Positions 1 to 6,168 of a DNA stretch of 8,023 nucleotides are shown one piece after another; within the stretch, counting starts at the first letter, position 1, and each line of letters opens with the position of its first letter. The position numbers and the translations under genes were made by a program. Source of the stretch: Candidatus Cellulosilyticum pullistercoris. GTDB lineage: Bacteria; Bacillota; Clostridia; Lachnospirales; Cellulosilyticaceae. The notes under the pieces are model-generated. The model saw only the letters and a program-made list of their open reading frames with translations, was not told where the DNA came from and made no database searches. The stretch lies in contig JAHLFQ010000039.1 in NCBI GenBank assembly GCA_018883705.1, positions 1 through 8,023 on the forward strand. The letters are read 5' to 3'.

Positions 1-2
1 TG

Positions 3-125
3 GATTTATTCTTACCAGAGACTGTACAAGTTGAGAACGTACACTTATCACACAGTTTAATGACTTTGGCTTATAAAATTAATGAAGCACAAATCGAGTA
101 TGAGAAAACACAGCAAGATAAGTAA
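3..125 (+). CDS. C-terminal fragment of an unrecognised protein (5' end outside the window)
   Basis: Frame 3 is open from the window edge to a TAA at 123-125 and encodes the last 40 residues of a protein. It begins DLFLPETVQVENVHLSHSLM and ends EKTQQDK. The other two forward frames hit stops within about 60 bases. The tail is hydrophilic and looks helical, with no membrane segment and no motif I recognise. A strong rho-independent terminator begins about 55 bp downstream, which supports this being the true end of a gene and of its transcription unit. Function unknown; too little is present for a family call. Confidence 0.6.
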   Translation, partial: DLFLPETVQVENVHLSHSLMTLAYKINEAQIEYEKTQQDK

Positions 126-180
126 TATCAACGAACTAATAGATTTTAGTAGTCAATAAAATAGAATGTCATAAAGTAAA

Positions 181-234
181 AAATGTTCACTTATCATGGA
201 TTAAAAATGATCCAAGAGAAGTGAGCATTTTTTT
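181..234 (+). terminator. Rho-independent terminator after the first partial gene
   Basis: Arms AAATGTTCACTT (181-192) and AAGTGAGCATTT (219-230) pair over 12 positions with one G-U wobble. The loop contains a second small hairpin, GGATTA (198-203) with TGATCC (208-213), also with one wobble. A run of seven T residues (228-234) follows directly. It separates the partial gene at the left edge from the YHYH gene. Confidence 0.85.
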
Positions 235-310
235 GCATATGTACTTCGTTGAAACTAAAAATAAAGTTATATGATTTATGTGACTTGTGAAAATAGTATG
301 ATTATTTTTA

Positions 311-339
311 TTGTAAAGTGATATATTTTTTAGTAAAAT
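311..339 (+). promoter_or_regulatory. Candidate sigma-A promoter for the YHYH-protein gene
   Basis: TTGTAA (311-316) and TAAAAT (334-339) are separated by 17 bp, giving a predicted transcription start near 346 and a short leader of about 30 nt before the ATG at 375. The position between a terminator and a well-marked start codon supports the call. Neither hexamer is perfect and the region is very A+T-rich, so chance matches are likely. Confidence 0.45.
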
Positions 340-374
340 CAAATGAAAGTCATTAAAGTGGGGAGGCTTTTGAC

Positions 375-989
375 ATGAAAAAAGTAAACATTAAACGAAT
401 AGGCATTATCTTATTAACCATAATGATGATACCAGTAACACTACTAGCTCATAGTGGGAAGACAGATAGTAGGGGAGGTCATAGGGATAACAAAAATAAA
501 AGTGGATTAGGTTCATACCATTATCATTGTGGAGATTATCCAGCACATTTACATACAAATGGTGTATGTCCTTATAAATCTAATGGGACAAGTAGTCGTT
601 ATAGCAGTAGTGTAACAAGTAATCAAAAAACGACACCTACTTATATAGAGCAAGAAAAAAAGTTTGTTATTGCTGGAGAAACAGTAAATATAAATACGAT
701 TAATGTGAATAACACTAACCTTGTTGAACTTAAAACATTATGTGAAAAATTAGCTATTTCAATGACATATGATCCTATTTTAAAATCAATAGAATGTGCT
801 AAGGAAAATAATTCATTTACTCTTCAAATAGACAGTAAAAATCTCTGGTTAAATGGTAATCTATCTACTTTATCAGTTGCACCAATAGCTTATAATGGGA
901 GAACAATGGTTCCAGCAAGAGTAGTTGCTGAAGCTATTGGAAAGGTAGTGACATATAATTCAGATACAGATGCTATTATAATAGAATAA
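375..989 (+). CDS. Secreted YHYH-motif protein with C-terminal copper-amine-oxidase-N (stalk) domain
   Basis: A 204-residue exported protein. The ATG lies 8 nt after a strong GGGGAGG site (360-366). Residues 1-25 form a signal peptide (KKVNIKR, then a hydrophobic stretch) with likely cleavage after LLA at residue 25. Residues 26-67 carry the YHYH signature: HSGKTDSRGGHRDNK, then GLGSYHYHCGDYPAHLH, and C65 in VCPY. The cluster of His plus C52 and C65 looks suited to metal binding, but the biochemical role of this motif is not established to my knowledge. A Ser/Thr-rich linker (about 68-95) leads to a stalk-like domain (about 97-204) of the copper amine oxidase N-terminal type, recognisable by NGRTMVPARVVAEAIG near the end. 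That domain is common in surface proteins of Firmicutes and does not imply oxidase activity. The next gene starts 36 bp downstream, so the two are probably co-transcribed. Likely located outside the membrane; exact function unknown. Confidence 0.85.
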   Translation: MKKVNIKRIGIILLTIMMIPVTLLAHSGKTDSRGGHRDNKNKSGLGSYHYHCGDYPAHLHTNGVCPYKSNGTSSRYSSSVTSNQKTTPTYIEQEKKFVIAGETVNINTINVNNTNLVELKTLCEKLAISMTYDPILKSIECAKENNSFTLQIDSKNLWLNGNLSTLSVAPIAYNGRTMVPARVVAEAIGKVVTYNSDTDAIIIE

Positions 990-1025
990 GATTAGAGGAA
1001 ACGATAGTATAAAGGGGAAAATAAA

Positions 1026-1244
1026 ATGGGAGTACTAGAAGTATTATTAGTAATCACAGATGAATTTTTAGTAGGGGCTATGTATCTTATTGGCATAGCA
1101 ATAGCGTGTTTAATTTTAAAGTTTATTATTAAAAAAGCAATTGAGGAAAGTTCTCTTATCAAAGAGCTTCGTAAAACGAATAGGTTGTTAGAAGAGTTAA
1201 TAGAATATAATGATAAGGTAGAATATGTTTTAAAAGACGAATAA
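1026..1244 (+). CDS. Small single-helix membrane protein, function unknown
   Basis: A 72-residue protein whose ATG follows AAAGGGGA (1011-1018) at a good distance. Residues about 14-35 form one transmembrane helix. They are followed by a basic patch (KFIIKK) and a charged, probably coiled-coil tail (about 38-70, with ELRKTNRLLEELIEYNDKVEYV). The positive residues after the helix suggest the tail is cytoplasmic. I recognise no family. It sits 36 bp behind the YHYH gene and a hairpin terminator begins 11 bp after its stop, so the two likely form one transcription unit. The clear ribosome site and coherent membrane-plus-coil design argue that it is real. Confidence 0.7.
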   Translation: MGVLEVLLVITDEFLVGAMYLIGIAIACLILKFIIKKAIEESSLIKELRKTNRLLEELIEYNDKVEYVLKDE

Positions 1245-1254
1245 AGATGAAAAT

Positions 1255-1281
1255 AAAGGATACTTGAATTAGTATCCTTTT
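1255..1281 (+). terminator. Hairpin terminator after the YHYH / small membrane protein unit
   Basis: AAAGGATACT (1255-1264) and AGTATCCTTT (1271-1280) are a perfect 10-bp inverted repeat with a 6-nt loop. The T-run is short and mostly part of the stem (1278-1281), so termination may be weaker than at the other two terminators in the window. It starts 11 bp after the stop codon. Confidence 0.7.
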
Positions 1282-1324
1282 AATTATGTGTTATTTCATT
1301 GCCTAAAGGCATTATAGAGAAATG

Positions 1325-1364
1325 TGAACAGAAACAAAAAAATATGAACAGAAACAAAAAAATA
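1325..1364 (+). repeat. Exact tandem duplication of a 20-bp unit
   Basis: TGAACAGAAACAAAAAAATA occurs twice back to back at 1325-1344 and 1345-1364 without a mismatch. A degenerate third copy (TGAACGAAAGAAAAAT, 1387-1402) begins 42 bp after the second, close to two unit lengths. It lies in the 258-bp non-coding gap upstream of the coiled-coil gene and about 75 bp before a TATAAT box. Otherwise this gap shows only a minor dyad, TGCCT-AA-AGGCA (1300-1311). The repeat may be a slippage product or a set of binding sites. Confidence 0.85.
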
Positions 1365-1438
1365 AGGATAAAAATTAAAAAAATCATGAACGAAAGAAAA
1401 ATTTCTATGTGATTCGTAGATTTTATATCCTATTAAGA

Positions 1439-1444
1439 TATAAT
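1439..1444 (+). promoter_or_regulatory. Candidate -10 box for the coiled-coil/acpS unit
   Basis: A perfect TATAAT sits 58 bp before the ATG at 1503 and downstream of the preceding terminator, so a promoter is expected about here. No convincing -35 hexamer lies 16-18 bp upstream (the sequence there reads near GTAGAT), and there is no TG extension. Either an activator compensates, perhaps through the tandem repeats upstream, or the match is by chance. Confidence 0.4.
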
Positions 1445-1502
1445 AAATAAAGGGAAAAGAGACGAAATAGATAAGAAAAATTCTATTTGGTTAGGGGGCG
1501 AA

Positions 1503-2192
1503 ATGTTGTTTAACTTTAAAAAGAGACAGCGAAAGGTGATTATTAATAATGAAGAGGTCACCGAGGTTAAGGTTCAAGATGAGAATATTGATTTAAAGAG
1601 AGATTATATTAATAACATCTTAAAAACAAAAAAACTTCCTATTGTATTGTTAGATCCCTTATGGCATAGTGCTAAAGAGCACATAAAAAGTTCAGTGATA
1701 GATAAAGTAGAAAAAGAACTTCAAGAGCTTCTAAAAGAGCAAGCTAGATTAAATACAGATTATAAAGAGTATACGGTGATTAAACAAAACTTTTTAAAAG
1801 AAATTCTCATATTAAGTGAAAGAGTACAAGTGGGTAACAATGATGAAGCGCTTAAAGAACTTAATAAAATGCATCAAAGTATACTTGTCACTAATCAAAA
1901 GCTTGAAGAAATTGAGAAACGTTTAGATAGCATAGAGGATGAAATCAATGATAAGAACAAGGTAATGATTTCAGAAATGATTGCTGTAGGTTATGGATAT
2001 ATTGAGATGTGCAAGCAAAAAAGTCGAACTTTAGAAGATGAAATTGCCACATTAAGAATGCAAATGCTTCAAAAAACAGCACAAAAGAAAGAAAGCGAAG
2101 CCTTTCTAAAGGATATCTATAACTATATTCATAGTATTGTTGGTAGAGAACAAATTGAAGTGATCGATAAAGCTTTAGGAGAGAAGAAATAA
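1503..2192 (+). CDS. Unrecognised cytoplasmic coiled-coil protein upstream of acpS
   Basis: A 229-residue protein with no signal peptide or membrane segment. Its ATG follows AGGGGG (1493-1498) at a short 4-nt spacing. The N-terminus is basic (FKKRQRKV). Residues about 45-57 contain a hydrophobic stretch, LPIVLLDPLWHSA, which looks like the only non-coil element. Three helical, heptad-rich blocks follow: about 60-108, 115-165 and 172-205 (with KLEEIEKRLDSIEDEI and KSRTLEDEIATLRMQML). They are separated by GNND (111-114) and by a glycine-containing turn, AVGYGY (161-166). This suggests a helical bundle or an elongated oligomer. I cannot assign a family. It stops 1 nt before acpS, so it is almost certainly co-transcribed, and translation of the two may be linked. 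The charged coil makes an adaptor or scaffold role possible, but that is inference only. Confidence 0.75.
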   Translation: MLFNFKKRQRKVIINNEEVTEVKVQDENIDLKRDYINNILKTKKLPIVLLDPLWHSAKEHIKSSVIDKVEKELQELLKEQARLNTDYKEYTVIKQNFLKEILILSERVQVGNNDEALKELNKMHQSILVTNQKLEEIEKRLDSIEDEINDKNKVMISEMIAVGYGYIEMCKQKSRTLEDEIATLRMQMLQKTAQKKESEAFLKDIYNYIHSIVGREQIEVIDKALGEKK

Positions 2193-2193
2193 A

Positions 2194-2610
2194 ATGATTA
2201 TTGGTATTGGAACAGACATCATTGAAATCGAACGGATTGAAAAAGCAATTTATAAGACAGATACTTTTTTTAATAAAATTTATACAGCAAGGGAGCAGGC
2301 TTACTATAGGGAGAATCATAAAAAGACAGAAACATTAGCAGGGTTGTTTGCTGCAAAGGAAGCGATTAGTAAAGCGTTAGGAACGGGTTTTAGAGGTTTT
2401 AGCGCAAATGATATTGAGATTGTCCCTAATGAATTAGGAAGGCCAGAAGTCTATTTATATGGAGAAGCAAAAGCACTAGCCAATCGCTTAGAGATTTGCA
2501 AAATTCATGTGAGTATCTCACATTGTCAAGCATATGCCACTGCTTTCGCTATTGCTGAAGGGGGTATAAATCATGAAGTTACTATCACCACATCAAATGC
2601 AGGAGATTGA
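2194..2610 (+). CDS. acpS: Holo-[acyl-carrier-protein] synthase AcpS
   Basis: AcpS moves the 4'-phosphopantetheine group from coenzyme A to a serine of apo-acyl carrier protein, switching on fatty acid synthesis in the cytoplasm. The 138-residue product shows the family signature throughout: GIGTDIIEIERIE with the metal-binding D8, TAREQAYY (31-38), GLFAAKEAISKALGTG with E56 and K60, then IEIVPNELGRPEV, and HVSISHCQAYATAFAIAE near the end. Those residues are the usual Mg2+ and CoA-binding positions. AGGAG (2177-2181) precedes the ATG at a slightly long 12-nt distance, and the start is 1 nt after the previous stop. The protein is about 12-17 residues longer than typical AcpS. The extra tail (GINHEVTITTSNAGD) is encoded largely within the 38-bp overlap with nnr, so it is probably dispensable sequence forced by the overlap. 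Confidence 0.97.
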   Translation: MIIGIGTDIIEIERIEKAIYKTDTFFNKIYTAREQAYYRENHKKTETLAGLFAAKEAISKALGTGFRGFSANDIEIVPNELGRPEVYLYGEAKALANRLEICKIHVSISHCQAYATAFAIAEGGINHEVTITTSNAGD

Positions 2611-4111
2611 TAGGAGAGCTATAGAAGAAAATAAGATTCCAGGTATTTTACTTATGGAACATGCTGCTTATCAAATTTTCTCTTATCTGCTAGAAGAAGA
2701 TGAAGGAAAACAAATTATGATCATTTGTGGACCAGGTAATAATGGTGGAGATGGATTAGCTTTAGCAAGGCAACTTACACTTTGGTCAAAGTGTGAAGTT
2801 AAAGTACTTATGGCAGCACGTCCAGAAAAACTAACAAGTGATGGCTACGTTTATTATGATATTTGTAATCAGTTACAAATTGATATGATGCAGTTAGAAG
2901 AGGACAACAAAGAAGAGTTCTTAAATCAAATAGATCATGCTGATGTTATAGTAGATGCACTATTTGGTACAGGACTTAAAAGACCTATTGTAGGTATATA
3001 TGAGGAAATAATTACAAGAATTAATCAGTGTTCTAATAAGGTAGTAAGTATTGATATTCCTTCAGGAGTAGATGGCCTAACTGGTAAGGTGCAAGGCATA
3101 GCTGTAAAAGCTGATTCAACAATCACCTTTATGGCGCCTAAGCTAGGGCTATATCTTTATCCTGCAATTTCTTATATAGGTGAACTTAGAGTTGTAGATA
3201 TTGGCATTCCTAAGAGGCTAATTGAAGAAACTAAAGTCACTACCTATTCTATAGGGAGGGAAGAAATGAAAGCCTTACTCCCTGAAAGACCGATAAGAAG
3301 CAATAAGGGGGCTTTTGGAAAAGTATTAACCATTGGTGGTAAGCTTGGAATGGCGGGAGCAATCACCCTAACCAGTAAAGCGGCATATCAGGTGGGATGT
3401 GGTACTGTTACTGCTATGGTACCAAAAGGTATAATGGAAATTATACAGAATAAGCTTACGGAAGTAATGGCCATAGGTGCACCTGATAAAGAAGGGCATT
3501 TTAGTAAAATGGCTACTTCTACATTAAAAGAAATACTACATCTATATGATGTAGTAGCTGTCGGTCCTGGTATGGGTAGAGAGAAAGATCATTTAGATTT
3601 AATTGTAGAGATACTTGTAAGTGATAAGCCTTGTGTGATTGATGCAGATGCACTTTATTTTATTCCAGAGGTACTCGACATCTTAAAGGTACGTAAAGCG
3701 CCAACCATTCTTACGCCGCATCCAGGAGAGATGGCGAGATTGACAGGGAGTAGCATTCAAGAAATATTAGATAATCCTTTAGAATATACAATAAACTTTG
3801 CTGTAAAGTTTAATGTGATTACCATACTAAAATTAGAAAAAACAATAATAGCTGATACAAGAGGAAATGTATATATTAATAAATACGGTAACTCAGGTTT
3901 AGCTAAAGGAGGCAGTGGTGATGCACTAACAGGGATTATTACAGGACTTATGGCGCAGAACATGGATCCAATAGATGCAGCAAAGCTAGGGGTATATTTG
4001 CAAACAAGAGCGGCAGATTTAGCAAGCAAGGTTTTATCAGAATATAGTTTATTAGCAAGTGATACAATTCAATTTTTAAGTAAAGCTATTTTAGAATTGT
4101 TAGAAGACTAG
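2573..4111 (+). CDS. nnr: Bifunctional NAD(P)H-hydrate epimerase / ADP-dependent NAD(P)H-hydrate dehydratase
   Basis: This enzyme repairs damaged NADH and NADPH. The N-terminal YjeF_N domain interconverts the R and S hydrates, and the C-terminal ribokinase-like domain dehydrates the S form using ADP. The 512 residues match the usual fusion length. Epimerase domain (about 1-218): MQEIDRRAIEE (9-19), GPGNNGGDGLALARQL (53-68), DALFGTGL (128-135), SIDIPSGVDG (159-168). Dehydratase domain (about 235-505): RSNKGAFGKVLTIGG (242-256), VGPGMG (330-335), IDADAL (356-361), LTPHPGEMARLTG (380-392), GLAKGGSGDALTG (442-454) with catalytic D450. The ATG lies 8 nt after AAGGGGG (2558-2564), inside the end of acpS, so translation may be coupled. 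Two local departures: MEHA at 28-31 instead of the usual MENA, and LKLEKTIIA (419-427) where LKGxxTxIA is typical. All main motifs are intact, so it is probably active. Confidence 0.96.
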   Translation: MKLLSPHQMQEIDRRAIEENKIPGILLMEHAAYQIFSYLLEEDEGKQIMIICGPGNNGGDGLALARQLTLWSKCEVKVLMAARPEKLTSDGYVYYDICNQLQIDMMQLEEDNKEEFLNQIDHADVIVDALFGTGLKRPIVGIYEEIITRINQCSNKVVSIDIPSGVDGLTGKVQGIAVKADSTITFMAPKLGLYLYPAISYIGELRVVDIGIPKRLIEETKVTTYSIGREEMKALLPERPIRSNKGAFGKVLTIGGKLGMAGAITLTSKAAYQVGCGTVTAMVPKGIMEIIQNKLTEVMAIGAPDKEGHFSKMATSTLKEILHLYDVVAVGPGMGREKDHLDLIVEILVSDKPCVIDADALYFIPEVLDILKVRKAPTILTPHPGEMARLTGSSIQEILDNPLEYTINFAVKFNVITILKLEKTIIADTRGNVYINKYGNSGLAKGGSGDALTGIITGLMAQNMDPIDAAKLGVYLQTRAADLASKVLSEYSLLASDTIQFLSKAILELLED

Positions 4112-4125
4112 ATAGAGCATATAGA
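4097..4125 (+). promoter_or_regulatory. Weak candidate sigma-A promoter at the end of nnr
   Basis: TTGTTA (4097-4102) and TATAGA (4120-4125) are spaced 17 bp apart and would start transcription near 4132, upstream of the lipoprotein-alr pair. Each hexamer matches four of six consensus positions. No terminator is visible after nnr, so read-through is equally possible. Confidence 0.25.
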
Positions 4126-4344
4126 AAATAGGTTAAGTGAAGTAACTGTTATGGATAAAGACAACTATTTTAGGTAGGGTAACAGAGAAAGGCTTAAATA
4201 TTTCAGCATATATAGGGTTTATGACGAGTATATTAGTTATAGATGGGAAAAAGCTAGCTAACGTAAGTAAGAAAAATATACTGGTAGGAATATAGGTAGG
4301 AGTAACCTACTTCCCATACTCACTAAGTAGTAGGGGGATTTACG
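4112..4344 (+). other. Gap between nnr and the lipoprotein gene, with an open but start-less reading frame
   Basis: This 233-bp gap has no terminator and no convincing gene. The frame from 4146 to the TAG at 4293-4295 is open for 49 codons (including TTILGRVTEKGLNISAYIG and FMTSILVIDGKKL) but its only ATG is internal, at 4221, with a weak TAGGG 3 nt before it. In another frame, codons directly after the nnr stop stay open to 4177 and end MDKDNYFR. The amino-acid composition is protein-like, so a decayed gene is possible, but I recognise nothing. Near the end, AGGTAGG (4294-4300) and CCTACTT (4306-4312) can form a small hairpin. Confidence 0.35.
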
Positions 4345-4935
4345 GTGAAAGTCAAAAGGTTAATTTTAATGTGTTTTTTACTAATGATAGCTTTTACTTT
4401 TTATGGCTGTAATCGGCCTGAGAAGGCTTCATTTCATTCAGTAGGGAATTTCTTTAAGGAACTTAAACAGTATGAATCAGAAGTAAAAGTTACCTTTCTT
4501 AAAGATAAGCAACCTAATGAAATGAAAATAAAACAAGTAGCAAGTATAGATGGCACTTATGAATTTACTGTAATAGAGCCAGAGCATTTAAAAGGTACCA
4601 AGGTTTCTTACGATGGCAATCAAATTACAGAATACTATCCCAGTTTAAATAAAGCTGTGGAGGTAAAAGGAAGTAGTGCACAGAATGAAATCTTACTTAC
4701 AAGTTTTGTGAGCAGATATTTAACAAATGAAAATATAAAAAAACAAGAAATTCAGTTAAATGGGAAAGCGATAAACACATACGAAATGCCTATTGAGGGT
4801 AATTTCAAGTATTTATCAAAAGAAAAACTTTGGTTAGATGAAAAGAATCAGTTGCCATTGAAGTTGGAAATATATGATGATGCAGGAAATATAACCATTG
4901 AAGTTATTTATGAAGATTTTAAATTTAATTCTTAG
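4345..4935 (+). CDS. LolA-like lipoprotein of the GerS/YdcC type
   Basis: A 196-residue predicted lipoprotein starting at GTG, 7 nt after AGGGGG (4332-4337). Residues 1-21 are a lipoprotein signal (KVKR, hydrophobic core, FYG) with the modified cysteine at C22; F rather than L at position -3 is slightly unusual. The rest is beta-rich, with alternating strands such as VKVTFLKD, TYEFTVIEPEHLKGTKVSYDG, ITEYYPSLNKAVEV, KLWLDEKNQLPLKLEIYDDAGN and ITIEVIYEDFKF. This is the pattern of the LolA/LppX-like fold, in which a lipoprotein reports on or carries a ligand. The protein sits directly before alr, like YdcC of B. subtilis (a sporulation-associated lipoprotein) and GerS of C. difficile. GerS is known to bind the cortex amidase CwlD and is needed for germination. 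The 6-nt gap to the alr reading frame implies co-transcription. The GerS-like role is inferred from position and fold, not from a sequence comparison. Confidence 0.8.
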   Translation: MKVKRLILMCFLLMIAFTFYGCNRPEKASFHSVGNFFKELKQYESEVKVTFLKDKQPNEMKIKQVASIDGTYEFTVIEPEHLKGTKVSYDGNQITEYYPSLNKAVEVKGSSAQNEILLTSFVSRYLTNENIKKQEIQLNGKAINTYEMPIEGNFKYLSKEKLWLDEKNQLPLKLEIYDDAGNITIEVIYEDFKFNS

Positions 4936-4967
4936 GACAAATGAGGATATCTATATTAGGTAGACTC

Positions 4968-4974
4968 AAGGAGG
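4968..4974 (+). promoter_or_regulatory. Shine-Dalgarno site that fixes the alr start
   Basis: AAGGAGG, a perfect anti-16S match, lies 5 nt before the ATG at 4980. The in-frame ATG at 4941 is preceded only by TAGGACAA and would add 13 residues (MRISILGRLKEVK) that do not belong to the alanine racemase fold. Confidence 0.85.
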
Positions 4975-4979
4975 TAAAG

Positions 4980-6122
4980 ATGGAAGCTCTTAGACCACGT
5001 GTAGTAGCAGAAGTTAACTTAGGTGCAATTAAACATAATTATGAGCAAATTAGAAAACATATTCCCCATGAAGTTGAGATGATGGCTATTGTTAAAGCAG
5101 ATGGCTATGGTCATGGTGCAGTAGAAGTTGCTAATCTATTACAAGTAGAGGGTGTAAATCGCTTTGCGGTAGCTATTGTAAATGAGGGAGAAGTATTACG
5201 AAAAAATGGCATTACTTCACCTATTTTAGTTTTAGGCTACACACCACGTGCAGATATAAAAGCACTTATTGAGAATGATTTGACACAGACAGTATTCTCT
5301 TATGAGATGGCGAAAGTCATATCAGATGAGGCAGGCAAACTTGGTAAAACCGTAAATATCCATTTAAAAGTAGATACAGGAATGGGACGTATAGGATTTC
5401 TATCTTCTCCACAAAGCATTGAAGAGATAAAGATGATTGCTTCACTTCCTCATTTAAATATGGAAGGGATCTTCACTCACTTTTCAACAGCAGATGAGGA
5501 AGATACAGCATATACACGTAAGCAATGGCATATTTTTGAAGGTTTTTTAAATGAACTTCGAGAAGTAGGCATTGAACTACCTGTTATCCATGCAGCAAAT
5601 AGTGCAGCCATTATGTGTCATTCATATACTGATTTAAATGTTGTAAGACCTGGAATTATTCTTTATGGCTATTACCCATCCAATTACTTGAGGGGTAAGG
5701 TATTAGACCTAATGCCAGCAATGACACTTAAAACACAAGTTGTGCATGTTAAAGAATTACCAGAAGGTCATTACGTTGGCTATGGCAGAACGCATTGTAC
5801 CCATCAGAAAACAAAAGTTGCAACCATTCCAGTTGGGTATGCAGACGGTTATTCAAGAAGGCTTAGCAATATAGGAAGAGTACTTATAAGAGGTCAATAT
5901 GCACCTATTATTGGAAATATATGCATGGATCAGTTCATGGTAGATGTAACAGGCATAGAGGGTATATCCGTTGAGGATGAAGTGGTTTTATTTGGGAAAC
6001 AAGGTGAGCATGAAATACCAGTAGAAGAAATTGCTTCATTACTCGGCACGATTAATTATGAAATTGTATGTATGATTGGTAAAAGAGTTCCACGTGTTTA
6101 TGTAGGTATAGAATCTAAATAA
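4980..6122 (+). CDS. alr: Alanine racemase (PLP-dependent)
   Basis: Alr interconverts L- and D-alanine in the cytoplasm, supplying D-alanine for peptidoglycan and, in spore formers, modulating alanine-triggered germination. From the preferred ATG the protein has 380 residues, the usual length. The N-terminal PLP barrel begins RPRVVAEVNLGAIKHNY. The PLP lysine is K39 in AIVKADGYGHGA, KVDTGMGRIGF carries R136, and GIFTHFSTAD and HAANSAA line the barrel. The C-terminal beta domain supplies the second catalytic base, Y268, in VGYGRTH, followed by IPVGYADGYSRR and GNICMDQFMVDVT. All catalytic positions are present. Directly upstream is the GerS/YdcC-like lipoprotein gene and downstream the antitoxin-mazF pair, a common order in Firmicutes. 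If this is the only alr, it is a cell-wall gene; if a second copy exists elsewhere, this one could be a sporulation-linked racemase like Alr2 of C. difficile. Confidence 0.97.
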   Translation: MEALRPRVVAEVNLGAIKHNYEQIRKHIPHEVEMMAIVKADGYGHGAVEVANLLQVEGVNRFAVAIVNEGEVLRKNGITSPILVLGYTPRADIKALIENDLTQTVFSYEMAKVISDEAGKLGKTVNIHLKVDTGMGRIGFLSSPQSIEEIKMIASLPHLNMEGIFTHFSTADEEDTAYTRKQWHIFEGFLNELREVGIELPVIHAANSAAIMCHSYTDLNVVRPGIILYGYYPSNYLRGKVLDLMPAMTLKTQVVHVKELPEGHYVGYGRTHCTHQKTKVATIPVGYADGYSRRLSNIGRVLIRGQYAPIIGNICMDQFMVDVTGIEGISVEDEVVLFGKQGEHEIPVEEIASLLGTINYEIVCMIGKRVPRVYVGIESK

Positions 6123-6168
6123 TAAAGATATTTTAGTACCTAACCATAATCAATCTCCATATAAAAGC

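Noticed and set aside
1300..1311. Small dyad TGCCT-AA-AGGCA in the gap before the coiled-coil gene
   Set aside because: Five base pairs with a 2-nt loop is not a stable hairpin and is expected by chance.
1945..2319. Open frame of 124 codons on the minus strand
   Set aside because: It lies antisense to the coiled-coil gene and acpS, is rich in Cys, Phe and Ser as expected of a reversed A-rich gene, and has no ribosome site or family motif.
3757..4029. Open frame of 90 codons on the minus strand
   Set aside because: It is antisense to the conserved end of nnr (GLAKGGSGD region), whose protein motifs fully explain the sequence.
4941..4979. Upstream ATG extending alr by 13 residues
   Set aside because: No good ribosome site precedes it, while a perfect AAGGAGG precedes the ATG at 4980, which gives the standard racemase N-terminus.
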